Source: Calothrix sp. PCC 7716
GTDB lineage: Bacteria > Cyanobacteriota > Cyanobacteriia > Cyanobacteriales > Nostocaceae
Assembly: GCF_019977735.1 (NCBI RefSeq)
Contig: NZ_AP025020.1
Span: 154,360 to 218,359 of the forward strand
DNA length: 64,000 nucleotides
Direction of reading: 5' to 3'
Shown in pieces: positions 1 to 8,318 of the stretch. The notes under the pieces are model-generated. The model had not been told where the DNA came from. It did not search any database and saw nothing but the letters and a program-made list of their open reading frames with translations. Both the position numbers and the translations under genes were made by a program. The stretch's first letter is position 1. Every line of letters begins with the position of its first letter.

Positions 1-2
1 CA

Positions 3-1661
3 TTAGGTATTGGAAGAGATAGAATTAGTGATGCAACAGCTAATATCATCAAACTTGAATTAATTAAATACACTCAAAGTGTATGCCAGCAATTTAAGAT
101 TCCAACTTCAGGCTGTCTAATCAAAAATGCCAGATTTAATTATAAAGATAAACTTTGGGAGAATTGTTATTTTACATTGCCGAAAAATCCTTTCTATGAT
201 GTAAAAGAAAGAGAAAAACGAAGAGCCGTAATTCTTGTACCAAAAGAACTGCTTGGAGTATCTCACGCTATAGGCTCTGAGGGTTTTGAAGATTATATTA
301 AAAATTATAGAAATGAGGATTTAAGAGCCAATCTAAATCACGAAATTTTGAAAGAGTTAAAAAAACCAAAATCTAAAAAGGAAGTAATAAAAGGTATAGC
401 AGAAAAACATCGTTATTTAGTACATGATTACATAAAATATATTGAAGAGCATGAAGCAGAAATAAAGCCTTATAATCTAGAAATAGATAATAAAAATCTG
501 TATAGAAATGACAAAAAAAGTTATGAGTTTGTTATTGCTAATCCAATTGATATATCAGTTTCAAATGAACAAGATTTTATCCAATTTCTTGAGTTTGTAA
601 TAAATCAATTTAAAATATTTGTTGAAGACAAAGAGGGGTATAAACTTCTTTGGGATATATCAAAAGATTTGACTGATTCATCATATGAATATAAACATAG
701 AAATGAGTTTAATGCTCAGAGCTTGTTTGCTGAAATAATGTTAGGTTACTGTAAATTTAATGATATCACTATTTCTAATGAATCAGAAATTTGTAAAAAA
801 ATTATTAATTTTATATTTTCGGAATATAATAACAGTGCTTTCATAAAATTAAAACTGGCTAAAAATATTCTATCCAAACAATATGGCTTAGAAAACTTTT
901 TAGTTGATGTCAGAATGCACGACACTCACCATAATTACTTAGTAGCTATTGCTTATGCAGAAAAAGAGATTGAAGGCTTAGAAAAATTGCTTAAAGAAAT
1001 TGAATTAATGAGATTCGATGATATTAGATTTAAATTTGTTATTGTGAATGCAAATAATATTTATATACCAGACATATCAAAAAATATGAATCCACAGCAA
1101 GGAATGCAAGATAATTCAATTCTGGATTTTCTGCAAAAAATATATGATAAGCTAGCTACTTTAGACAAAATAAATGATAAAGTAATAGAGTTAGATTATA
1201 AAGTAAGCAGCTTAGACTCAATTAGTAAAATAACTATGCAAGATACAAATGGAACTAGTAATATATTGATGAATCGCTATGAAGAGACGATAAGAGAAAA
1301 TGAAAGTTTGAAACAAAACATTGAAATTCTTAATCAACAAGTAGAAGATAGAGATAGAATAATTGACAGGCAAGAAGAATACATAAAAGATTTAGTTGCC
1401 CAAATAGACCAAGCCTCAAAATATATCTCTTCCAAAGAAGATAATAATGGAAATTTTACTCCAGAGCAAGTTACCAAAATAGTCGAATTATTTAAGGATA
1501 TACCTGGAAGAACAACTAATTTTATCAATCAGGTTAATAATGATTTGCGTAATAGTAGTCATGCACTTAGCAACTTTGGCACAAATCATGGAAAGCAAAC
1601 AGGTAATGAACATAACTCACCACCACCGAGTAAAACAAACATAAAAGATAAAGATTCTTAA
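3..1661 (+). CDS. Coiled-coil protein with C-terminal RHIM-like motif (5' end outside window)
   Basis: The frame is open from base 3, so the gene begins before the window; the TTG at 177 is internal, because upstream codons read as good protein (GIGRDRISDATANIIK...). I do not recognise the family. A globular N-terminal part of roughly 380 residues is followed by a coiled coil with heptads around LDKINDKVIELDYKVSSLDS and ENESLKQNIEILNQQVEDRD. The last 30 residues hold SNFGTNHGKQTGNEHN. The next gene, 39 bp downstream on the same strand, starts with a closely similar segment (NFGENRGTQIGIQHN), so the two are probably one transcription unit acting together. A terminal motif shared between neighbours resembles amyloid signalling motifs that join sensors to effectors; that role is inference. 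The AT-rich sequence and lack of GGCGCC set it apart from much of the window. Confidence 0.8.
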   Translation, partial: LGIGRDRISDATANIIKLELIKYTQSVCQQFKIPTSGCLIKNARFNYKDKLWENCYFTLPKNPFYDVKEREKRRAVILVPKELLGVSHAIGSEGFEDYIKNYRNEDLRANLNHEILKELKKPKSKKEVIKGIAEKHRYLVHDYIKYIEEHEAEIKPYNLEIDNKNLYRNDKKSYEFVIANPIDISVSNEQDFIQFLEFVINQFKIFVEDKEGYKLLWDISKDLTDSSYEYKHRNEFNAQSLFAEIMLGYCKFNDITISNESEICKKIINFIFSEYNNSAFIKLKLAKNILSKQYGLENFLVDVRMHDTHHNYLVAIAYAEKEIEGLEKLLKEIELMRFDDIRFKFVIVNANNIYIPDISKNMNPQQGMQDNSILDFLQKIYDKLATLDKINDKVIELDYKVSSLDSISKITMQDTNGTSNILMNRYEETIRENESLKQNIEILNQQVEDRDRIIDRQEEYIKDLVAQIDQASKYISSKEDNNGNFTPEQVTKIVELFKDIPGRTTNFINQVNNDLRNSSHALSNFGTNHGKQTGNEHNSPPPSKTNIKDKDS

Positions 1662-1700
1662 GTTTATCACTTTCCAAATAACTAAATTCAAAGGTAAATT

Positions 1701-2096
1701 ATGTCACAAGCCAATAATAATTTTAGTGGAGCTAACTTTCCTGGTGTCGTCAATTTTGGCGAGAATCGTGGCACTCAAATAGGAATTCAGCACAACTATA
1801 CTCAAGAGCAAAATTTAGCCCAAGCCGCAGCCGAGATTCAAGAGCTACTGAAACAACTGGAAGTGAGCAACCCAACGGTCACTCAAATCCAGCAACAAGC
1901 CGTCATAGTTAAAAAAGTTGAAGAGCATATTAGACGCAATCCCACAATACGAGACAGACTCTGGAGTGCTTTGAAAGCTGGCGGAATTGAAGCTTTAAAA
2001 CAGGCTTTAGATGCCATCTACGAAAATCCGCTTGTAATTATTTCGGTGGAAACCATAAAGGGCTTTTTAGAAGCAGAATACTCAAATAAAAGTTAA
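1701..2096 (+). CDS. Small protein with N-terminal RHIM-like motif and helical C-terminus
   Basis: A 131-residue protein. Residues 1-35 (NNNFSGANFPGVVNFGENRG, then TQIGIQHNYTQ) contain N-F-G-x-N-x-G-x-Q-x-G-x-x-H-N, matching the C-terminus of the preceding gene at 9 of 15 positions. The core T-Q-I-G resembles the (I/V)-Q-(I/V)-G core of RHIM amyloid motifs. The rest is predicted helical: EQNLAQAAAEIQELLKQLE, then a KVEEHIRRNP..RDRLWSALKAGGIEALKQAL stretch and a hydrophobic end. Similar helical tails are familiar to me next to pentapeptide and STAND proteins in cyanobacteria, without an assigned function. It starts at ATG 1701 with a modest AAGGT upstream. It may be an adaptor or membrane-acting partner of the upstream protein; this is inference. 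Confidence 0.8.
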   Translation: MSQANNNFSGANFPGVVNFGENRGTQIGIQHNYTQEQNLAQAAAEIQELLKQLEVSNPTVTQIQQQAVIVKKVEEHIRRNPTIRDRLWSALKAGGIEALKQALDAIYENPLVIISVETIKGFLEAEYSNKS

Positions 2097-2114
2097 GATT
2101 AGGTTAATCTAAAT

Positions 2115-2264
2115 CTAAGATACAGGCAGTTTGACCCAAATGAGCGCTTGCACACTTTCGTCTTGACATACGTAAAAAGCAGTGTGCAAGACCTCAAACA
2201 GGCTTTGCAGCTTCTCAATCCCCAAAATAATCTCCTGAACCGAACCGGATAATTTAAAGTGCAT
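2115..2264 (-). pseudogene. Small ORF, probably the C-terminal remnant of a lost gene
   Basis: The minus strand carries a 49-residue ORF, MHFKLSGSVQEIILGIEKLQ... ending WVKLPVS and a TAG stop. The same frame extends upstream as GIETQFYFNSQQSE before meeting a stop, without an obvious start codon. Its composition looks like real protein rather than noise, which suggests the 3' end of a larger decayed gene. No family is recognised. It fills the gap between the RHIM-like pair and the convergent 687-aa gene, and nothing else is visible in 2100-2332. Confidence 0.35.
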
Positions 2265-2332
2265 TTCAGACTGTTGACTATTAAAGTAAAACTGAGTTTC
2301 TATTCCTAAAAGCTAAGAGTTTTTAGTTGCAG

Positions 2333-4396
2333 TTAAATAGCTGATTTTTTGTTTTTGGCGATTAAGATATAATATACACTTTCCTTTCTATTAAACAGCT
2401 GAACTGATGATAGTTTAATAACTTTTATTTTTGCTGGAAAGAACTCTTTGTTATCGGGTAATTTACCTTCTCCAGTTACCTTATAGCTAGCATTATTCAA
2501 GTAATTTGACATATCGTAAATAATTTCATCGATTGGATCATTATCAGTGAGTTGACCAAATTTACGTGCTTGCTCTGCCTTATTACTAGCAGACACATTT
2601 TTTAATGACAATTTGTTTTTATTTTGAGATACTACCACAAATTGACTTGATATACGATATTCATAAATTAAGTTATATATTTCTTCTGCTTTTAAACCTG
2701 ATTTATTAAGCATTTTAAGGAAAAAAGCGTTAGAATTAGTGTAGTTCATAGCCAAGTCACATGATACAACATGCTTTTCCGTCGGTTGAATATCTTTATT
2801 CTCTCCTATCTGATAAAAATTAACTTCACTTAATTCTGTGAATTTATTAGATAAATCGTTTTCATCAGCAATAACCATTTTAATTTGTTCAATATCAACA
2901 GATGGCTGGTTAAAATTTTTTATTGTTTCCTCTATTTTGAATTCACTTTTAAGTGCAACGGTATTTCTTCTCAAAATACGTTCCCAAGAATTATAAGTTT
3001 CAGTTTTCAGACCACTATTATTAACTGTTTTGACGGCGTGAGTAGTATAGTCAAAATTGTTTATCAATTCTTGCGAGAGTAAGAATGGCAAATTCTTTTC
3101 TTTTAAAAAGGATGAAATATTCTTTATCTTCTCTGCTTTCAACTTTTCCAAATCAAGATAAGAAGTGCTGAGTTTAAGAAATGCAAATCTTTCGGATAAT
3201 TTTTTATTTTTATAACCAGCCAGTAAACTTTCACCAATTTTGTCAAACAGAATTTTGTTTAACTCGTTGATTTCCTCAATGCTGTCAAAGTTTTTATAGG
3301 TTGGGATACCTGTTTTAATATTTAATAACTGCATGACATCACCTTTATTTAAAGTATTTTGGTTATTTTCTCCCAAAAGTATGTTACTAGCTACCTCTGA
3401 TTGGGTTAAGTTACTAGCAATTAATTGAGCAGGATTTATCTCGTTAAAATTCATATTTGCTTGTGCTTGAATCTTACGAGGTAAGATTTTACGCTGAAAG
3501 TTGAGTGCTTTATTCATCTCCGACCCGTAATTAGAAAATTTTAACTCGTCTTTTAATTTTACATAGCCTGTTGCTTCCCACATCTTAGGGTTATTAATCA
3601 ACCAACGATCATAAGGCAGATTAGTAATTGTGAAAGATAATACAAACAATATAGCTGGTTTAAGAACTATTCCTATACCCGCATTACGAATCTCCTGATT
3701 TTTACTGTTAAGTTTGGTTGTGATATCGGCAAGGTCTTGGCTTAAATTAGTGTAATAATAAACGGTTTGAACTAGAAATCTATTCTCTTTTATTATTTGC
3801 TCCTGTAAAAATTTTATAAATAAATTTGCTCGGTACCGAGAACGCTTTTCTAAAAGGAGATTCAAGTAGGCTAGGCTGGCTAAATTATTTGTGTCACTTT
3901 GATTAATAGGAATTGGTTTAGTAGAAATCTTGACGGCTTCAATAACTTCAATTAGCGATTGATCGAAGATTTGCCAGTAGGGCTGAATATCTTCTCTCCA
4001 TTTTTCATTTTCATTTAAGGATAAATATTCAATTAAACCTTTAGAATATTCATAAGAAGTTTTATTGTGTAATTTGTTAATGAAATTTGCGTCGATTTTA
4101 AACAACTTGGTAAATTCCTGCATTGACTGATGATTAGAAGACTTAAAATTTTCCCATATATCCAAAAACAGCTTTTCTACATCATCTCGCATCTGTTTTT
4201 TAAATTCCTGTAATCCTCTATTTACTTCTGCTCGTTCAATAAGTAAATTATCGCGTTGAGCAATCAGGTCAGAGCTGATGGCAGTTAAGTTGTTAATTTG
4301 AGTTTTAGCCCAATTAACAGGTACTTTTATAAAATTTAGTTTAGTAAAGATGTTGTTTAATTCGGCAGTTTTTTTACTATTTAAATTTTCTTTCAT
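2333..4396 (-). CDS. Large hypothetical protein, about 687 aa
   Basis: A long lysine- and asparagine-rich ORF. I use ATG 4396 (MKENLNSKKTAELNN); a TTG start at 4441 would add 15 residues, and neither has a clear ribosome binding site. Residues about 25-110 are helical with coiled-coil character (SSDLIAQRDNLLIERAEVNR). A hydrophobic segment near residue 245 (VLKPAILFVLSFTITNLPYD) may insert in or lie on a membrane. The C-terminal third is mixed alpha/beta and ends KESVYYILIAKNKKSAI. No catalytic motif or family is recognised. It lies on the opposite strand to the RHIM-like pair and has no close partner; the next gene upstream starts about 350 bp away. The absence of GGCGCC suggests it arrived with the neighbouring block. 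Confidence 0.7.
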   Translation of the reverse strand: MKENLNSKKTAELNNIFTKLNFIKVPVNWAKTQINNLTAISSDLIAQRDNLLIERAEVNRGLQEFKKQMRDDVEKLFLDIWENFKSSNHQSMQEFTKLFKIDANFINKLHNKTSYEYSKGLIEYLSLNENEKWREDIQPYWQIFDQSLIEVIEAVKISTKPIPINQSDTNNLASLAYLNLLLEKRSRYRANLFIKFLQEQIIKENRFLVQTVYYYTNLSQDLADITTKLNSKNQEIRNAGIGIVLKPAILFVLSFTITNLPYDRWLINNPKMWEATGYVKLKDELKFSNYGSEMNKALNFQRKILPRKIQAQANMNFNEINPAQLIASNLTQSEVASNILLGENNQNTLNKGDVMQLLNIKTGIPTYKNFDSIEEINELNKILFDKIGESLLAGYKNKKLSERFAFLKLSTSYLDLEKLKAEKIKNISSFLKEKNLPFLLSQELINNFDYTTHAVKTVNNSGLKTETYNSWERILRRNTVALKSEFKIEETIKNFNQPSVDIEQIKMVIADENDLSNKFTELSEVNFYQIGENKDIQPTEKHVVSCDLAMNYTNSNAFFLKMLNKSGLKAEEIYNLIYEYRISSQFVVVSQNKNKLSLKNVSASNKAEQARKFGQLTDNDPIDEIIYDMSNYLNNASYKVTGEGKLPDNKEFFPAKIKVIKLSSVQLFNRKESVYYILIAKNKKSAI

Positions 4397-4441
4397 ATTC
4401 AAGTATTCAAGGCAGCTAAAATAATGAACTAACAGTGTCAA

Positions 4442-4742
4442 GCTATAACATTAAATATGAAGTTAATATAACGGCTAGATGACACAAAAAGATAATGTCA
4501 GTGAATATACTTAATTTCAGTGATATGAGTCACAATTTGTAGGTTTTTTTGAATAATTTAGTTTACACTGTAACTAAATTGCCTTGTACAGACAGCGAGT
4601 GAGATTAGCCATAGTATTATTTGATTAAGTTATTAGACTTAGCCTGATGCTTTATCATTCAAATTATTGTTTACATCAAAATTTTTGATTGCCTCCGAAA
4701 CGCTTTGATTCAGAGCCAGAATAACTACTTTTAAACTTGCTC
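4442..4742. other. AT-rich intergenic stretch, nothing recognised
   Basis: About 300 bases between two minus-strand genes. No ORF of note, repeat or convincing hairpin was seen. Confidence 0.5.
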
Positions 4743-5207
4743 CTACTTCAAAAATTTCATCACTTCTTCCTCTCTTTTCTTACAAATAGCTATTCTTTGA
4801 ATACGGCGTGCAATATCGTTGATGTCTTTTTTCATTTCTTTCAGGTTTTCTTCTTCTCCTTCTTTGGGATAGTATTCGTCTATTAGAGTCAAAAAATTAT
4901 TTAATTGCTCTACAGCTTCCAAATAATCTTCTGAAGTCGCTAAATGTTCATTCACAGACATTTTAGCCATATGCAGGGTTTGCATATAGTTGTTTGTTTG
5001 GCTGTAAGAATAAACTTCTGGAGCATCAGAGCTAGAAATTTTAGCGTTTTTATCTCCACAAAATAAATATCTACACCACTTGTTTATCCTAGCGCAAGCT
5101 GTATCAACGGTTTTTCGCTCGTATTTAATCAAATACTCTTCTTGATATAAGCCCGTGGCAGGATTAACATCAGGGTATTTGAACTTGGGTGCGCTTTCAT
5201 TAGACAT
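4743..5207 (-). CDS. Hypothetical protein, about 154 aa
   Basis: I take the start at ATG 5207 (MSNESAPKFKYPDVNPATG); the longer frame needs a TTG at 5258 and its extra residues look like untranslated leader. The N-terminal half contains two cysteine-bearing stretches (TVDTACARINKWCRYLFCGD). The C-terminal half is strongly helical and charged (LNNFLTLIDEYYPKEGEEEN, then KEMKKDINDIARRIQR) and is probably a helical bundle or coiled coil. No family is recognised. It lies just downstream of the tyrosine recombinase on the same strand, with stop-to-start spacing of under 100 bp, so it could be cotranscribed. Confidence 0.55.
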   Translation of the reverse strand: MSNESAPKFKYPDVNPATGLYQEEYLIKYERKTVDTACARINKWCRYLFCGDKNAKISSSDAPEVYSYSQTNNYMQTLHMAKMSVNEHLATSEDYLEAVEQLNNFLTLIDEYYPKEGEEENLKEMKKDINDIARRIQRIAICKKREEEVMKFLK

Positions 5208-5293
5208 AGGAAATAAAATTAACCAATAAGTACTGTTTTTCTGCTTTTTGTAAAGCAACTGACAATAATTAGTAGTAGTTCAAAAACTGAGTG

Positions 5294-6364
5294 TCACACC
5301 AAATCTGCCAAAACATCAGAGATTTCCCGCTGCTCCTTCTGGCGCCGACGGTTATCATCGTACTTTTGAATAGTGTCGATGCTGGCGTGCCTACTCAAGT
5401 TTTGTACCTTCCTGTAATTTCCATTGCTGTGGTCAAGGGCGGTGGTAATGGAGCTATGGCGTACTCGGTGCGGGGACATGTGCTTGGAAATACCTGCTTG
5501 TTTACAAAGCTTTACCACGAGGTGCCGAATCGATTCTCCGATTAACCTATCTTCAATCTCGCCTTTGCGTGGAGAGAGGGAACCAAAAAGCGGTTCATAT
5601 TTCTGCTCAACGCTTTTCTTGCTGGCTTTAATCCAGTCGGCAATCGCATCGGTGGTTTTTTGGGTTAGCTCAATTACCGTCTTTTGTGTCCCCGTACCTT
5701 TACCGTAAATTGTTATGGTTTTAGCTTGCGGGTTGAAGTCGTCCACATCAAGGGCGCAAATCTCGTTTCTTCGCAAAGCGTTATCCCACAAGAGGCGCAG
5801 GATTGCGTAGTCCCGCTTGCCTTTTAAAGTATTGCGGTCAACCAGTGCCAGCACTTTAGCGTATTCGCTCGCTTCAATGCCCGATGTATCCCTGTATTTC
5901 TGAACGATTTCTGATTTAACATCAGTGAGAGTGAAAGCACAGACTCCAAGTTTTCTGCCCATAGCGACCATCGACCTGATGGCTGCGAGCTTTCTATTGA
6001 CGGTGTTTTCAGAAAATCTACGCTCGTTCATTAAATAGCTTTTAAAATTGAGAACCAAAGATACAGCTTGTCCTTGAGTGAGATGTAAAAACTCTAAAAC
6101 TGTATCGCGACTGGGTTCTTTGCCAGTTGTAAAAATAAAGAAATCCCGTAAATCTCTTTGGTAGCAACGCCTTGTTCCTTCACAGCGAGTATCTTTGAGA
6201 AGCTGGTTGATGACATCTACTTCTTTTTCAAGGGTTTTGAAACTGTCGCCTATGGTGAGGGTGTAGGATTTTTCCAAACTGTAGGTGTGTTTGACCATAG
6301 GGACAGAAACTCTTATATGTAGAGCCAAAACCGTCATTCTCACTTTACCGAAGTCGCTAGGCAA
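5294..6364 (-). CDS. Tyrosine recombinase/integrase (phage integrase family)
   Basis: A site-specific recombinase that breaks and rejoins DNA through a 3'-phosphotyrosine. The N-terminal SAM-like core-binding domain (about residues 45-140) is followed by the catalytic domain with all expected residues: Arg in LLWDNALRRNEICAL, Lys in the beta-hairpin TIYGKGTGTQK, His-x-x-Arg in MSPHRVRHSSI, His in LSRHAS and the Tyr nucleophile in TIQKYDDNRR. At up to 356 aa it is a normal length. The start is uncertain: the first codon (TTG 6364) has no ribosome binding site, and ATG codons near residues 10 and 23 are alternatives. It may move or resolve the replicon, or integrate the 1-5 kb block beside it. 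No tRNA or clear attachment site was seen nearby. Confidence 0.88.
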   Translation of the reverse strand: MPSDFGKVRMTVLALHIRVSVPMVKHTYSLEKSYTLTIGDSFKTLEKEVDVINQLLKDTRCEGTRRCYQRDLRDFFIFTTGKEPSRDTVLEFLHLTQGQAVSLVLNFKSYLMNERRFSENTVNRKLAAIRSMVAMGRKLGVCAFTLTDVKSEIVQKYRDTSGIEASEYAKVLALVDRNTLKGKRDYAILRLLWDNALRRNEICALDVDDFNPQAKTITIYGKGTGTQKTVIELTQKTTDAIADWIKASKKSVEQKYEPLFGSLSPRKGEIEDRLIGESIRHLVVKLCKQAGISKHMSPHRVRHSSITTALDHSNGNYRKVQNLSRHASIDTIQKYDDNRRRQKEQREISDVLADLV

Positions 6365-6654
6365 TATATGACACGGTTAATTAAATGTTCGCTGTCCGTA
6401 TTCTACATCCAAGAGGAGCGCGCATTTACTTAACGTTATTCTTAACAAGTGTGTTAATTTTGAGATAAGTTTGGAGAGGCGCCTGTATTCAAGTAGAATA
6501 TTTGTATAGATGATTACCAGCCATGTGATTGTATTTTTTTGTAGTAACGTATCTTATATTATTGGTAATTTTCCAGCGGGAAGGAAGTAAAGCTTACTAA
6601 TTCGACATCGTAATACTTTGGGTCGGATCATTACAACTTATCCGCACGTTCATC

Positions 6655-7152
6655 TTACTTTGTCCATTCAGTACTTTGCTTAAGCAGCTTGTTTTGTGGA
6701 AGGTTTGGTCGCTTGCCAACGTACCATTCAATAAAGTGAATTAAAGCGTCTTTCATGTTTGTTCCGTTCATGGAGGTCATGCCTTTGAATTGCGTTCTTA
6801 GTTTTTTGGGCAATTCAAGATGGTAGGCTATGGGGTTGGTTATTAGGTAGGTAGGGTTGAAAACTTTGTTAAGTGGGGGTTGAAAGAATTCAATTAAGGC
6901 TTTTTCTAGTTCTGGCAGTTTTTCTGGTGGGGAGATTTCAAGCCAAGCGATTCTAATGTTACCTATGCGGGACAAGCTTATGTAGTGGTGATGGTGTATC
7001 CATCGCTGTCTGGGGTTTATTGATTTACCGATGTATTGAGTTTTACCTGATGTGTCGATGGCAAAGTAGATAGCTGGTTTTTCTGGTAGTTGCGCTCTCA
7101 TTGACAATGGTACTGATGGCAACTCCAGGGGATTGATGGAAGCTGGGTTCAT
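6655..7152 (-). CDS. GIY-YIG nuclease-domain protein
   Basis: A compact GIY-YIG endonuclease fold: the paired strands AIYFAIDTSGKTQYIGKS match the GIY...YIG signature, followed by the conserved basic residues NPRQRWIHHHH and the metal-binding Glu in ELEKALIEFFQPPLN (about residues 95-110). The domain makes single-strand breaks in DNA. The C-terminal 45 residues (TSMNGTNMKDALIHFIEWYV) are an extension of unknown role. It sits 16 bp downstream of a ribbon-helix-helix gene on the same strand, so the two very probably form an operon, an arrangement like a toxin-antitoxin or autoregulated nuclease pair. A second, unrelated-looking GIY-YIG gene lies at 31.5 kb. Confidence 0.85.
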   Translation of the reverse strand: MNPASINPLELPSVPLSMRAQLPEKPAIYFAIDTSGKTQYIGKSINPRQRWIHHHHYISLSRIGNIRIAWLEISPPEKLPELEKALIEFFQPPLNKVFNPTYLITNPIAYHLELPKKLRTQFKGMTSMNGTNMKDALIHFIEWYVGKRPNLPQNKLLKQSTEWTK

Positions 7153-7168
7153 TTATTTGTTTTGTTTG

Positions 7169-7342
7169 CTAACTTTTGGGGTCTTGCTTTGCCCATTCGG
7201 CGCCTTCTTTTTTTGCTTCTGCTACTGCGCGCTCTAAAAGGTAGGCAGCAAGATTTGACAATGGGCGCCCGTCGTAATTCGCCCATTTCTCTAAATCTTC
7301 TGCAAGCCTGTCTGGTAGTGTGACTTGGATACGTTTGCTCAT
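7169..7342 (-). CDS. Ribbon-helix-helix (CopG/Arc-like) DNA-binding protein
   Basis: The start is taken as ATG 7342 (MSKRIQVTLPDRLAEDLEKW), nine codons inside the longest frame, because this begins directly with the RHH beta-strand. The pattern RIQVTLPDRLAEDLEKWAN-x-x-G-R-P-L-S-N-L-A-A-Y-L-L-E-R-A-V is typical of CopG-type repressors and antitoxins, with a short charged tail (EAKKEGAEWAKQ). RHH dimers insert their strand into the DNA major groove. It is upstream of the GIY-YIG nuclease in the same operon and probably represses that operon. The AT-rich upstream region 7370-7440 would hold the operator; no single palindrome stands out. Confidence 0.82.
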   Translation of the reverse strand: MSKRIQVTLPDRLAEDLEKWANYDGRPLSNLAAYLLERAVAEAKKEGAEWAKQDPKS

Positions 7343-7539
7343 ACCCGACATCATACTGCCTTGGGTCAAATTATTATTATTTTACATCAATTTAACACAT
7401 ATTTGAGTAACTATTACATTTGTGTGTGTTATTATGATGTAATAATTGTTTGAAGGTTAGGAGAAAATATAGTTGGCAACTTAAAGGAGGAGTACTAATC
7501 TATTGGTAGTCAATGTTATTTGTTTTAATGGTATTTTTT

Positions 7540-7662
7540 TACCACAGAGACGCAGAGGGCACAGAGATAAGAGAGTTAATTAGAGGCGCCTGCTGTTCTA
7601 TGTCAAAAGTTTTGGAAGGTAGGAGGAATGAACCACGCTCGTCACAAAGGACACAAAGGAAG
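7540..7662. repeat. Two dispersed cyanobacterial repeats in tandem (family A and family B)
   Basis: Family A, ACCACAGAGACGCAGAG..., is at 7541-7570; family B, GTCACAAAGGACACAAAG..., is at 7636-7660. Copies of A recur at 20882 and 52778, and of B at 12541 and 38740. The short ORF that can be drawn over them (7513-7713) has repeat-derived composition and is not counted as a gene. The rest of 7370-7940 holds no gene that I can support. Confidence 0.7.
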
Positions 7663-7851
7663 AATTTTTCAGAAATAAGGCTGCCAAAATTAATGATATG
7701 GACTACTCGCTAACTTCAGTGAAGGAATAAAGTAGGCTAAAACCTTTGAAATATCGTTGTTTGTGATGGCGAGAAGAGGTTTAACGCGCGCAGTGAGTAG
7801 TATTTGTAGTTTCGCGCTTCTAATTCGCTTTTAAAGTTGGCAGATGTGTTT

Positions 7852-7866
7852 TACGTAATCTACGTA
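7852..7866. promoter_or_regulatory. Candidate operator TACGTA-N3-TACGTA upstream of small HTH gene
   Basis: TACGTAATCTACGTA lies about 75 bp before the TTG start of the 83-aa HTH protein. An identical architecture (TACGTA, 3 bases, TACGTA) occurs at 8195-8209 directly after that gene. Two palindromic half-sites with the same spacing on both sides of a regulator gene suggest autoregulation. Confidence 0.5.
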
Positions 7867-7941
7867 CATATTAGAGAATATGATTTTGCGTGAGGGCGCT
7901 TTGTTGTGCATTATGGAGGCGATGAATTCAAATAACTAAAA

Positions 7942-8193
7942 TTGGAACCGCTTGATTTTTGTCGGAAATGGATTAAGTCACCGCTACCAGGAGAACGTGG
8001 ATACTATAAGGTGTGTGTGAAGCTGTTGGCTAAGGCTACTGGGCTTTCGGAGCGCACTGTGGAGGGTTGGGGTTCGGATTTTTCTAATCGCCCTGACTAT
8101 GTTCTTACGACTTTGAAGAAGGAAGATATTATTCTTCAAATTAGAGAATTGGTAAAACGAAGTGATTTATCTGATTTTATTGATGAGTTATAA
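7942..8193 (+). CDS. Small HTH-like protein, paralogue of the 9666 gene
   Basis: An 83-aa ORF with a TTG start (an in-frame stop lies 9 bases upstream, so no longer form exists). The central segment PLPGERGYYKVCVKLLAKATG, then LSERTVEGW, has the spacing of a helix-turn-helix (LLAKATGLSERTVEGW). The same pattern appears in the protein at 9666-10052 (CKLTGYSECTVEGW, preceded by PLDGERSPPGYMKACVVTL), so the two are diverged paralogues flanking a coiled-coil protein. It is flanked by paired TACGTA sites, suggesting it binds there and controls itself and the downstream gene. Function inferred only from the HTH-like pattern. Confidence 0.65.
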   Translation: MEPLDFCRKWIKSPLPGERGYYKVCVKLLAKATGLSERTVEGWGSDFSNRPDYVLTTLKKEDIILQIRELVKRSDLSDFIDEL

Positions 8194-8194
8194 A

Positions 8195-8209
8195 TACGTA
8201 TTTTACGTA
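8195..8209. promoter_or_regulatory. Second candidate operator TACGTA-N3-TACGTA
   Basis: TACGTATTTTACGTA begins one base after the stop codon of the 83-aa HTH gene and 110 bp before the start of the 437-aa gene. It has the same arrangement as the site at 7852-7866. Confidence 0.5.
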
Positions 8210-8239
8210 TAATATTATTGGAGTAAGTTTGCTCAAACG

Positions 8240-8284
8240 CCAAAACCCCCCGCAACGACTCGCAATCAAGACGGAGGGCTTTGG
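8240..8284. terminator. GC-rich hairpin, possible terminator or attenuator
   Basis: CCAAAACCCCCCG (8240-8252) pairs with CGGAGGGCTTTGG (8272-8284) at 11 of 13 positions across a 19-base loop. No U-run follows, so a classic Rho-independent terminator is not certain. It lies between the small HTH gene and the coiled-coil gene and may act in the leader of the latter. Confidence 0.4.
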
Positions 8285-8318
8285 TTGACCCATATAAATG
8301 TTAAGGGGCACTTATATT

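Noticed and set aside
7513..7713. 66-aa plus-strand frame
   Set aside because: Translation is simply the two dispersed repeats (HRDAEGTEI, SSQRTQRKN), which appear elsewhere outside genes.
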